Shown: one piece after another, positions 1-8,414 of the stretch
Position numbering within the stretch: the stretch's first letter is position 1
How the letters are laid out: each line of letters begins with the position of its first letter
From: Xanthomonas arboricola pv. guizotiae
GTDB lineage: Bacteria > Pseudomonadota > Gammaproteobacteria > Xanthomonadales > Xanthomonadaceae
Length of the DNA: 43,606 nt
Direction: 5' to 3'
NCBI RefSeq assembly: GCF_002940205.1
Contig: NZ_MDSK01000038.1
Location: forward strand, 1 to 43,606
The notes under the pieces: generated by a model
Databases searched by the model: none
What the model was told of the DNA's origin: nothing
What the model saw: the letters and a program-made list of their open reading frames with translations, nothing else
Position numbers and translations under genes: made by a program

Positions 1-411
1 CTGCATGGTCAATTGTTCGCCACTTCTGACATGTACTGGAAAATTCCGCTGGTTGCGCCTCGCGTCGCGGCTGGTATTTCAGCAGCCTGTTAGGCTGGTG
101 ATTACGATCAAGCAGCAATGGATAATTGGTGCGGCCAGGCACCGGGTAATCGTTTTTCCACGACATGCCATCGCTGACGCCCCACGCGCGCATGCGCTCC
201 AGCTGTGCCTCCGACGTATTGGGCCTGCCTTGCGCATCGACGAAGAACCACTCCGGTGTCTGGTTATGTCAAACCAGGGTGTGGCCGACCACGAACTGCC
301 GGTGACCTTGTGCGTAAGCCACGAATGCATCGGCGGCAGCGAAATCGAGCACGCCACGACGCGGTGCGATCACTTCGGCCTTCATCACGTTCTCGGGCGT
401 GAGCGCATTTT
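1..411 (-). pseudogene. GH10 xylanase remnant (xyn10C-like), catalytic core deleted
   Basis: Read on the minus strand, this is a broken second GH10 endo-xylanase. The upstream part reads ...LTPENVMKAEVIAPRRG...FVVGHTLV, matching the N-terminal part of a GH10 barrel. A TGA at 269-271 replaces the Trp expected in the GHTLVWHNQTPEWFF motif. The frame stays open and continues with HNQTPEWFFVDAQGRPNT...ERMRA. Near 184/185 it jumps in frame to WGVSDGMSWKNDYPVPGRTN, which in GH10 enzymes lies close to the C-terminus. The whole middle of the barrel, with both catalytic glutamates, is therefore missing. After NHQP (near 100) the sequence no longer resembles GH10, so another junction is likely before the window edge. 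It cannot encode an active enzyme. Confidence 0.8.
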
Positions 412-961
412 CAGGATAGGCGTGCCAGCCCGATGGGCAGCCGACCGAGTTGTATTGCGAGGCACTGCCAGCGAAGAACCAGTCCTGGATGAAGACGACC
501 GGAGTGCGGCCATCGCTGGCATCGCCGTCGCTGTCGGTGGAGTAGATGAACTGCTCCCAGGTCTGGCATGAGGAATAACCGAACTGCGAGCAGGTGGCGG
601 GATTGCTGGCGATGTCGGTGTTGATCTGCGACGAATAATCGGCCACACCGGTGATCACGCCGCTCACGCTAGGAACGAGCCCACTGTAGAGCGCGTGTCA
701 CTGCCCGTGCCTGCAGCGCAGTCTTTGCCGTTACCGACCGTGGAGGTGCCTTCGGTGCTTTCGGTCTGGGCGGCGGTGGCACGTCCATTGCCCTTGGTGG
801 CGGCCGGCGGCACCGACACGAACGTCGGTGGCGGCGCGCAACGCCTCGCCTCCCAACCCATGTTCGGGAACGCCGAACGGAAGCAGCCCTCCATCGATGG
901 CGCTTGCTGTTGGATCGTCGCTTCCCACGCGGCCATGACCTCGGCGCATGGCCTGCCTCAC
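412..961 (-). pseudogene. Remnant of a secreted protein of unknown function, fused to the GH10 remnant
   Basis: Two minus-strand frames together read like one secreted protein: MAAWEATIQQQAPSMEGCF...PPAATKGNG...TRSTVGSFL (936 to 667), then SGVITGVADYSSQINTDIA...QTWEQFIYS...VFIQDWFF...CPSGW (667 to about 412). Restoring one C near 665-668 would give GSFPSVSGVITG and join the frames, so a 1-bp deletion is likely. A second shift just before MAAWEAT (an extra base near 943-950, LRVRQA then CAEVMAAW) probably cuts off the signal-peptide end. At about 412 the frame passes directly into GH10 sequence, giving a chimeric ORF. I recognise the style of a xanthomonad secreted protein but cannot assign a function. 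Confidence 0.55.
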
Positions 962-1123
962 ACGCAGGGCGGCGCGATCGTTCTACCCCGTGTGCGACAC
1001 CATGCGGACGGCGCAAGCCGTTCGCGCGACCACGCAGTGGCCGTGCTGCCAGAAAGCCACGCCATCCCGCTCCTGCGGGGTACGCGCGGCGCGCGATGCA
1101 GCGGCGATGTGCGTGCTGCGCAA

Positions 1124-2545
1124 TTACAGCTTGTAGGCCTGCTTGGGCAGGCGGTAGCCCAGATCGATCGCCACCTCGACCGCTTCGTCTTCCTCCAGCC
1201 GATGCTCGGCCACCAGCTTGGCCAAAAACGCGCTATCGACGCGCCGCGCCACATCGTGCCGCGCGGGGATCGACAGAAACGCGCGCGTATCGTCGTTGAA
1301 GCCCACGGTGTTGTAGAAGCCGGCGCTGGCCAGGGTTTGCTCGCGAAAACGCCACATGCCTTCCGGCGCGTCATGGAACCACCAGGCCGGCCCCAGCAGC
1401 AGCGACGGGTAATGCCCGGCCAGTGGCGCCAGTTCGCGGCTGTAGCTGGTTTCGTCCAGCGTAAACACGATCAGGCGCAGGCGCGGGTCGTTGCCGAACC
1501 GGTCCAGCAAGGGTTTGAGCGCGTGCACGTAGTCGGTGCGCATCGGAATATCGGCGCCCTTGTCGCGCCCGAAGGTCTGGAACAACTGCCGGTTGTGGTT
1601 GCGGTAGCAGCCCGGGTGCAGCTGCATCACCAGGCCATCGTCCAGGCTCATCGCCGCCATCTCGGTCAGCACCTGCGCGCGGAACAGCTCGGCCTGCGCC
1701 GGTGTGGCGGCACCACGCACCACGGTGTCGAACAGGCGCTGCGCCTCGGCTGGCGACAGGTCTGCGGTGGCCGCGCTGGGGTGGCCGTGGTCGGTCGAGG
1801 TGGCGCCATGTGCGGCAAAGAACGCACGCCGTTGCCGATGCGCGCGCAGATAGCCTTGCCAGCTCAGCACATCCTCGCCGGTGAGCGCGCCGAACTGCTG
1901 CAGCGCAGCGGCGAATTGCTCGTGTTCGGGGTCGACCACCGGGTCCGGGCGATATGCGGTGAGCACGCGCCCCTTCCAGCCGCTGTCGGCAATGGACGCG
2001 TGGTGCTACAGCGTGTCCAGCGGCGACTCGGTGGTGGCAATCACCTCGATGTTGAAGCGCTCGAACAGCGCACGCGGGCGGAATGCCGGCGTCTGCAGCG
2101 CAGCGGTGATGTGGTCGTAGTAATGATCGGTAGTGCCGGCATCCAGCCGGATGCGCAGATCGAACACGTCATGAAACACATGATTGAGCCATAACGCAGA
2201 GGGCGTGCCCCGCAGCAGGTGGTAGTGCGCGGCGAACACGCGCCACGCCGCGCGCGGGTCCACCGCCGCGCGCGATCCATCCGCACGCGGAATCCCCAAG
2301 GCATCCAGTGCGATACCCTGGCTGTAGAGCATGCGGAACACGTAGTGGTCCGGCACCAGCAGCAACGCGGTGGCATCGGCGAACGGCGCGTCGGTAGCGA
2401 ACCATGCCGGATCGGTATGGCCGTGCGGGCTGATGATCGGCAACGCGGCGATCTGCGCGTACAGGCGGCGGGCGATCGCACGGGTGCCGGGGTCGGCGGG
2501 CAGCAGGCGGTCGTCGTGCAGGGTCAGCGGGGTGGAGGTAGCCAT
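1124..2545 (-). pseudogene. uxaC: Glucuronate isomerase uxaC interrupted by an in-frame amber codon
   Basis: UxaC (EC 5.3.1.12) converts D-glucuronate to D-fructuronate, the first step in using glucuronic acid released from glucuronoxylan. From ATG 2545 the frame reads MATSTPLTLHDDRLLP..., includes the metal-site motif ISPHGHTDP, and reaches TTESPLDTL. It then meets TAG at 2006-2008 (codon 180) and continues without a frame change through HHASIADSGWKGRVLTAYRPDP to ...RLPKQAYKL at 1124. Without the stop the product would be about 473 aa, the normal family length. The codon is probably a C-to-T change from CAG (Gln). The rest looks undamaged, so the lesion is recent or a sequencing error. It is the last gene of the leftward operon, 43 nt after xyn10A. 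Confidence 0.88.
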
Positions 2546-2588
2546 CAGTCGGTCGCCGGACGGGCAGGAAAAAGGCAGGGCACCGGGA

Positions 2589-3575
2589 TCACCGCGCCGC
2601 TCCGTGGCTGGCAACGTAATCGCGCAGCCAGGTCAACGCCGGCCGCTCGGTGCCATCGGCGCGAATCAGATAGGCCGCTTCCGTGTCGCGCCACAGGCCG
2701 GGGCGAAAGCCCCACAGCGTGATGCCACGCACGCCGGGATGCTCCCAGAACACCGGAAACACGCGTTGGTAGGCGGCCAGCTGCTGCGCATCGGCGGGCC
2801 CGTCCAGGTCGAACTCGGTGATGTAGATCGGCAAGCCGGTCGCGGCCAGTGCATCGAGATTGTCGTGATGCATCGACATCGCCACATTCGGTGTGGTTTC
2901 GAAGGCATGCTCCTGCACGCCGATCGCATCGACCAGCTGCTCGCGCTGCAGCAACTGCACGATCTGCAGGTACTTCTGCGTGGCCTGGGGGCTGTTGGTG
3001 ATGCTGTAGTCGTTGATCATCAGCCGCGCACGCGGAAAGTGCTGGCGTGCCAGCCGGAACGACTGCAGCACCCATTCCCAACCGCTGGCGCCGTCGCCGC
3101 CCAAGGCCTGCAGGTAGTTGCCGCCACCGGTGTCGTCCTTGCTGGGCGGGTCGTTGAGCGGCTCGTTGACCACTTCCAGCAGGTCGATCTCCGGATAGCG
3201 CTGCGCCACCGCGGCAAACCACTGCTCGATCTCGCGGCGCTGCTCGGCCGGTCGCAACGACGTGATCCACTCCGGCTGCTGATTGCCCCACACCATTACA
3301 TGCATCTGGAACGGCATGCCGTTGGCCTTGACCAGCTTGTAGGCGGTATCCAGCCCGCTCCAGTCCATCTGGTCGCGCACCGCTTCCACGCTGCCCCACT
3401 TGCCGCTGTTTTCCGGCGTGAGCTTGTTCCAGTACTGCGCAAATCCCGGCGCCTGTTGCGGACTGTAGGCGCTGCCCAGGAACTTGGGCGCGCCGGAAGC
3501 CAGCGGCGCGGCCTGCGCAAGCGTTGCGACGTTCGCCGCCAACAACAGCCCGATTGCCAGTGTGCGTAATTGCAT
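2589..3575 (-). CDS. xyn10A: Secreted GH10 endo-1,4-beta-xylanase
   Basis: The 328-aa enzyme hydrolyses internal beta-1,4 bonds of xylan or xylo-oligosaccharides. The start at ATG 3575 is preceded by GAGGGG and followed by a Sec signal peptide (LRTLAIGLLLAANVATLAQA, cleavage before APLASG), so it acts in the periplasm or outside the cell. GH10 landmarks are in order: KLTPENSGKW, the HVMVWGNQQPEW strand, the acid/base Glu in EVVNEP (about residue 138), GVQEHAF, the nucleophile Glu in YITEFD (about residue 254), and LWGFRPG near the C-terminus. At 328 aa it is a single catalytic domain with no carbohydrate-binding module. It starts 10 nt after the exuT stop and precedes uxaC, so the three are very probably one operon driven by the xyl-box promoter. 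Confidence 0.93.
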   Translation of the reverse strand: MQLRTLAIGLLLAANVATLAQAAPLASGAPKFLGSAYSPQQAPGFAQYWNKLTPENSGKWGSVEAVRDQMDWSGLDTAYKLVKANGMPFQMHVMVWGNQQPEWITSLRPAEQRREIEQWFAAVAQRYPEIDLLEVVNEPLNDPPSKDDTGGGNYLQALGGDGASGWEWVLQSFRLARQHFPRARLMINDYSITNSPQATQKYLQIVQLLQREQLVDAIGVQEHAFETTPNVAMSMHHDNLDALAATGLPIYITEFDLDGPADAQQLAAYQRVFPVFWEHPGVRGITLWGFRPGLWRDTEAAYLIRADGTERPALTWLRDYVASHGAAR

Positions 3576-3585
3576 GATGATCCCC

Positions 3586-4926
3586 TCAGGAAGATGCATT
3601 GGCTGTCGGTGCGGCATCTGCCGGCAGCTGCGCCGGCGCCAAGCGTGGCACCAGCATGTGCACCACCGCCAGCGCCAGCAGATACGCCGAGCCTGCCATC
3701 AGGAACACCGGCACATAGCTGCCGGTGGCCTGCAGCAGGAACCCGATGAAGGTGGCGATCAGCATGCCGCCGACCGCGCCGGCAAAGCCGCCGATGCCGA
3801 CCACGGTGGCGACCGCGTGGCGTGGAAACATGTCCGACGGCAGCGTGAACAGATTGGCCGACCACCCCTGGTGCGCAGCGGTGGCCAGGCCGATCAGGCC
3901 CACCGCCAGCCACAGGTTATCGGCGCGTGCAGCGAACACGATCGGCACCACCGAAATTGCGCAGATCAGCATTGCGCTCTTGCGCGCGCGGTTGACGCTC
4001 CAGCCGCGGGCGATGAAGCGCCCGGCGACCCAGCCGCCGGCAATGCTGCCGATGTCGGCCAGCACGAAGATCACGATCAATGGCGCGCCCAGTTGCAACA
4101 GGCTCAAGCCGTATTCGGCATGCAGGAACTTGGGCAGCCAGAACAGGAAGAACCACCAGATCGGGTCGGTGATGAACTTGCCCAGCACGAACGCCCAGGC
4201 CTGCCGGTGCCGCAGCACCTGCAACCACGACAGCCGCCGCTGCACCGGCTCGTGCGCATCGCTGCGGATATGCGCCAGCTCTGCCGCCGACAGGCCGGGT
4301 TGCTGCTCGGGCGGGTGATAGCTGAGCCACCACACCAGCAGCCAGGTGGCGCTGAGCACGCCGGTGAACAGGAATGCCGCCTGCCAGCCCCAGGCGGTGG
4401 CGATCAGCGGCACCAGCAACGGCGCGACGATCGCACCGATGTTGGAGCCGGAATTGAAGATGCCGGTGGCCAGTGCGCGCTCGCGACGCGGGAACCACTC
4501 GGCCACCGTCTTCAGTGCAGCGGGGAAGTTGCCGGACTCGCCCAGCCCCAGGAAGAAGCGCGCAATCGCAAAGCCCACCACGCTGGTGGCCAGCGCATGC
4601 CCCATTGCCGCCAGGCTCCAGATGCCGATCGCCAGCGCGTAACCGACGCGCGTGCCGAAGCGGTCGATCACCGCACCGCTGCACAGCAGGCCCAGCGCGT
4701 AGGCGGCCTGGAATGCGGTAACGATATAGCCGTACTGGATCTCGTTCCAGCCGATCTGCGTCTGCAGAAACGGCGCCAGCACGCCCAGCACCTGGCGGTC
4801 GACGTAGTTGATGGTGGTGGCGGCAAGCAGCAGTGCGCAGACGCGCCAACGCATGCGGCCCAGGCGTGCCAGCGTGCCGGCAGGTGCAGCCGCTTGCGGC
4901 AACTCGCTCATGTGCGCGGGCGCCAT
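3586..4926 (-). CDS. exuT: MFS hexuronate transporter (ExuT-like)
   Basis: A major facilitator superfamily protein of the anion:cation symporter type, predicted to bring hexuronates (glucuronate or related acids) across the inner membrane. The 446-aa frame has about 12 hydrophobic segments. It begins with the signature INYVDRQVLGVLAPFLQTQIGW, followed by the loop RFGTRVGYA, and FFLGLGESGNFPAALKTVAEWFPRRERALATGIFNSGSNIGA, characteristic of ExuT/GudP transporters. The frame is open to 5175, past the xyl-box at 5080-5093, so a downstream start is needed. ATG 4926 and ATG 4911 are both possible and neither has a strong Shine-Dalgarno. It is the first gene of the leftward operon. Family assignment is firm; substrate is inferred from neighbouring uxaC and xylanase. 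Confidence 0.88.
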   Translation of the reverse strand: MAPAHMSELPQAAAPAGTLARLGRMRWRVCALLLAATTINYVDRQVLGVLAPFLQTQIGWNEIQYGYIVTAFQAAYALGLLCSGAVIDRFGTRVGYALAIGIWSLAAMGHALATSVVGFAIARFFLGLGESGNFPAALKTVAEWFPRRERALATGIFNSGSNIGAIVAPLLVPLIATAWGWQAAFLFTGVLSATWLLVWWLSYHPPEQQPGLSAAELAHIRSDAHEPVQRRLSWLQVLRHRQAWAFVLGKFITDPIWWFFLFWLPKFLHAEYGLSLLQLGAPLIVIFVLADIGSIAGGWVAGRFIARGWSVNRARKSAMLICAISVVPIVFAARADNLWLAVGLIGLATAAHQGWSANLFTLPSDMFPRHAVATVVGIGGFAGAVGGMLIATFIGFLLQATGSYVPVFLMAGSAYLLALAVVHMLVPRLAPAQLPADAAPTANASS

Positions 4927-5079
4927 AGCGCTGCTGGAGGCAGCCTGCGCTGGGCAATTGCGCAACAGCCACTGCAATGCGCTGCCACGTGTCGCGTGTG
5001 GCCCGGCCCCTGGTTGGCGTTTCCTTCGGTTCGATTCATCGAGCACTGCACCTGCACGAAGGTGGCCTTGCGCCACCGG

Positions 5080-5093
5080 TGATAGCGCTACCA
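5080..5093 (-). promoter_or_regulatory. xyl-box operator for the exuT-xyn10A-uxaC operon
   Basis: On the minus strand this reads TGGTAGCGCTATCA, 13 of 14 positions identical to the exact box at 5241. It lies about 150 nt upstream of exuT and points toward it. Xyl-boxes are known in Xanthomonas as the site through which a LacI-type regulator (XylR) controls xylan genes. That regulator is not in this window. Confidence 0.75.
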
Positions 5094-5240
5094 TTACCAC
5101 GCCGCTGGGCAAAAACCATCGCGCAGTGCAGCACGCCAGTGTGCCATTTACAGCCGCCACGGTTTCGATCAGCACCTCTCTCGCACCTGCTGCGATGCCT
5201 TCCGTCGCCTATGCTGCCCTGCAGCGTGATGTTCTGAATT

Positions 5241-5254
5241 TGGTAGCGCTAACA
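5241..5254 (+). promoter_or_regulatory. xyl-box operator for the TBDR-symporter-GH43 operon
   Basis: TGGTAGCGCTAACA matches the published Xanthomonas xyl-box exactly. It is 123 nt upstream of the TBDR start at 5377. The core GTAGCGCTA is close to palindromic, as expected for a LacI-family operator. The 450-nt divergent region 4927-5376 holds no gene. Confidence 0.85.
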
Positions 5255-5376
5255 TCGGCCACTGCTGATCGCCCGTCTCCCCCATCGCACCATCGCCGCG
5301 CCGCTATCGGCAGCGGCACTCCCTGCGCAGGGGCGATGCGTGGGACATCTGCTCACCTGTTAGGGAAGGGATTACG

Positions 5377-8316
5377 GTGAAGAACAGCTACGCACAAACC
5401 GCGTTGTCCTGCGCGTTGGGGTCCATCCTGCTGGGCATGACCAGCACCGCCGCCTGGGCGCAGTCCAGCGACGCCGACAGCGCCTCCTCCGCACAACCGC
5501 CAGCGGGCGCCGCTGCCAGCGGCGATGCGGTGACCCAGCTCGACACCGTCACCGTCTCCGGCTACCGGCGCAGCATCCAGTTTTCCACCGACGCCAAGCG
5601 CGACTCGGTGGGCTTTGCCGACACCGTGTTTGCCGAGGACATCGGCAAGTTTCCGGACATGAACATCGCCGAGTCGCTCAACCGCATCCCCGGCGTGCAG
5701 CTCTCGCGCGACGTCAATGGCGAGGGCCTCAACATCGCCATCCGCGGCCTGGGCACCAGCTTCACCAAGACCACGCTCAACGGCGCCAGCATCGCCACCG
5801 CCTCGATCGGCCTGAACGCGCAGAACCAGAACCGCGAAGTCGATCTGAACCTGTTTCCCACCGAGTTCTTCACCCAGCTCACCGTCAGCAAGACGCCCAC
5901 CGCCAGCATGCTCGAAGGCGGCGTCTCCGGCGTGGTGGATATGCGTAGCGCGCGTCCGTTCGATCGCCCCGGCGTGCACTTCACCTATCAGGCCCAGGCG
6001 GACTGGAACAGCACCAGCGAAAAGACCACCCCGCGCGGCGCCTTCATGGGCAGCTGGACCAACGAGCAAGGCACCTTCGGCGCATTGCTGGGCGTGGCCT
6101 CGGTGCGCGGCAAGCTCGGCGTGCGCGGCTTCGAAAGCGTGGGCTGGACCAACCCCGGCCTCACCTACACCCAATGCGGCCTCACCCCGCCTGCCGGCAC
6201 CCCGGCCACCAATCAACCGGCCGCGTGCAACGTCAATGGCGGCGGCAACTGGCGCATTCCCGACCGCGTGCCGGCCACCGCCGGCAGCGGCCTGACCACC
6301 GGCGAGACCATCGATGCGGCCTGGCTGCTGGCGCGCAACCCGGGCCTGAGCATCGACCAGATCAGCGACGCGCTGATTCCGCGGCTGGGCCGCAGCGTCT
6401 ACATGAATGGCGATCGCGACCGCGATGCCTCGGTGATGTCGCTGGAATGGCGCCCGTCCGACAGCATGCATTTCTACCTGGACACGCTGTATTCGGAAGC
6501 CAAGCGCACCACCCAACGGATCAGCATGAATCTGATCGGCCGCAACGGCAACATGATCCCGCTCGGGATGCAGCTGGACCAGAACAACGTGGTCACCAGC
6601 GCCACCTTCGCCAACGCGCAGTACTTTCTGGAAGCGCGCCCGTACCGGGAAGAGGTCAAGTTCTGGAGCGTCAATCCCGGTGCAGAACTGCTGTTCGGCG
6701 AGAACCAGGACATCAAGCTCAACGTGCAGGCCAACGCCACGCGCAGCTGGCTGGCACGCGAGTCGCCCAGCATCCTGGTCACCTCGCCGTTCACCACCGT
6801 GGACTATCGCAACGAAGGCGGCGACCGCCCCTCGATCAGTAGCCCGCTCGATCTCAACGACCCCAACCTGGGTTGGGGCTGGACCGGCGGACGGGTGAAT
6901 ATCCAGAACGAAAAACGCATCACCGAAACGCGTGGCGCACGGGCCGACCTGCAGTTCGGCGAAGACAAGCGCAACCTCAAGATCGGCGCCGCCTACGACC
7001 AGGCCGAGCGCACCATCCGCGGCTTCGACAACAGCATCGCCTGGGAGCAGGTGGTCTGCCGTGGCGGCGGTGGCAACGTGTGCAACGGCGGCCCCGGTTC
7101 GGCCGTGCCGAGTTCGGTGCTGGCCACGTATCTAAAGCCCGGTCCGGACGGCTTCATCACCGCCGATTTCAACCGCTTCCTGGGCGACACCAATTACTAC
7201 GCGCTGCGCGATTCCGCACCGGAGACCAACTCCGCCAACACCGGCGCCTCGGCCGGCGGCATCCGCGAAAAGAACCTGGGCTTCTATATCGAAACCAACG
7301 CGGAAACCGAAGTGTGGAACCGCACGCTGCGCTTCAACGCCGGCGTGCGCTACGTGACCACCGACCAGACCATCACCGGCCCGGTCACCATCAACGGCAT
7401 CCGCCGCATCCAGGTGCTGGATTCGGACTACAAGGAAACCCTGCCTTCGTTCAACGCCGCCTGGGATGTGGCCGACAACGTGGTGCTGCGCCTGTCCAGC
7501 TCGCGCACGCTGACCCGGCCCGACCCCAGCGCGATGCTGCCCAACACCAACTTCAGCGACCCCTCCGCGCAGACCGCCACCCAGGGCAATCCGAACCTGG
7601 CGCCGTATCTGTCCACCAACGTGGATTTCGGTGGCGAGTGGTACACCGGCGGCGAAGGCTATGTGGGCCTGACGTTGTTCAACAAGCGCATCAGCGGCTT
7701 CACCGTCAATGGCGTACGGCGTATTCCCTTCAACGACCTGGGCGTGCCCTACGACAGCCTGCTGCCGATCCAGCAGGCCGGCCTGGACCAGCGCGGCGGC
7801 CCCAACGCCGCCAGCGTGGATGTACAGACCCAGGTCAATGCCGACGGCGTACTCAACATCCGCGGCACCGAGGCGATCTGGGTGCAGCCGCTGGACAAGC
7901 TGGTCGACGGCCTGGGCTTCAGCGTGAACTACACCCATGTCACCCAATCCTCCGAAGGCGAAGGCGTTCCCGCAGTGGCGGTCGGTGTGGCGCCGAACCT
8001 GTGGAACGGCACCGTGTACTGGGAAAAGGACGCCGCTTCGGTGCGCCTGTCCTACACCTGGAACGACGACATGGTGATCTCCGGCGCCAACCAGAACGGC
8101 ATTCCCTACGCGCGCCTCAACGCCGATGCGCGCGGGCAGCTGGATCTGTCTGCCAGCTACACCCTGGAGTCGCTGCCGTCCAAGCCGCAGATCACCCTCA
8201 ACGTCACCAACCTCACCGACGAGCCATTGCGCACCACCTACGCCTGGCCCAACGCCACCTACGATCTGTACGAGCCCGGGCGCACGGTCATGCTCGGCAT
8301 CCGCGGTACCTTTTGA
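5377..8316 (+). CDS. TonB-dependent receptor for xylan-derived oligosaccharides
   Basis: A 979-aa outer-membrane receptor importing large substrates with TonB-transmitted energy. The start is GTG 5377 with AGGGAAGGG upstream. A signal peptide ends at AWAQ. The TonB box is DTVTVSG (about residues 56-62). The plug follows with IGKFPDMNIAESLNRIPGVQLSRDVNGEGLNIAIRGLG, typical of the Xanthomonas/Caulobacter carbohydrate TBDR subfamily. The barrel ends RTVMLGIRGTF, with the C-terminal Phe used for assembly. It has no carboxypeptidase-like N-domain, unlike the two receptors at 20400-26786. Its xyl-box and the xylanolytic neighbours identify it with the xylan TBDRs called xyt genes in X. campestris. 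I do not assign xytA or xytB. Confidence 0.92.
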   Translation: MKNSYAQTALSCALGSILLGMTSTAAWAQSSDADSASSAQPPAGAAASGDAVTQLDTVTVSGYRRSIQFSTDAKRDSVGFADTVFAEDIGKFPDMNIAESLNRIPGVQLSRDVNGEGLNIAIRGLGTSFTKTTLNGASIATASIGLNAQNQNREVDLNLFPTEFFTQLTVSKTPTASMLEGGVSGVVDMRSARPFDRPGVHFTYQAQADWNSTSEKTTPRGAFMGSWTNEQGTFGALLGVASVRGKLGVRGFESVGWTNPGLTYTQCGLTPPAGTPATNQPAACNVNGGGNWRIPDRVPATAGSGLTTGETIDAAWLLARNPGLSIDQISDALIPRLGRSVYMNGDRDRDASVMSLEWRPSDSMHFYLDTLYSEAKRTTQRISMNLIGRNGNMIPLGMQLDQNNVVTSATFANAQYFLEARPYREEVKFWSVNPGAELLFGENQDIKLNVQANATRSWLARESPSILVTSPFTTVDYRNEGGDRPSISSPLDLNDPNLGWGWTGGRVNIQNEKRITETRGARADLQFGEDKRNLKIGAAYDQAERTIRGFDNSIAWEQVVCRGGGGNVCNGGPGSAVPSSVLATYLKPGPDGFITADFNRFLGDTNYYALRDSAPETNSANTGASAGGIREKNLGFYIETNAETEVWNRTLRFNAGVRYVTTDQTITGPVTINGIRRIQVLDSDYKETLPSFNAAWDVADNVVLRLSSSRTLTRPDPSAMLPNTNFSDPSAQTATQGNPNLAPYLSTNVDFGGEWYTGGEGYVGLTLFNKRISGFTVNGVRRIPFNDLGVPYDSLLPIQQAGLDQRGGPNAASVDVQTQVNADGVLNIRGTEAIWVQPLDKLVDGLGFSVNYTHVTQSSEGEGVPAVAVGVAPNLWNGTVYWEKDAASVRLSYTWNDDMVISGANQNGIPYARLNADARGQLDLSASYTLESLPSKPQITLNVTNLTDEPLRTTYAWPNATYDLYEPGRTVMLGIRGTF

Positions 8317-8414
8317 GTGCTGTGTTCGCCGGTCGCGATCACCTCCCATCGCGACCGGCAGCCTGGCGCGCGCCGCGGCGTTTTCCGCAGCACTCCCTGA
8401 GCCCGCCCCACCTC

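Noticed and set aside
83..97. Inverted repeat CAGCCT/AGGCTG as an insertion-sequence end
   Set aside because: Only 6 bp, and no transposase or target-site duplication is visible within the window.
6873..8414. Long upstream extension of the symporter frame inside the TBDR gene
   Set aside because: Arg/His/Gln-rich shadow of the receptor; the real N-terminus is MNDRSQQLSL at 8415.
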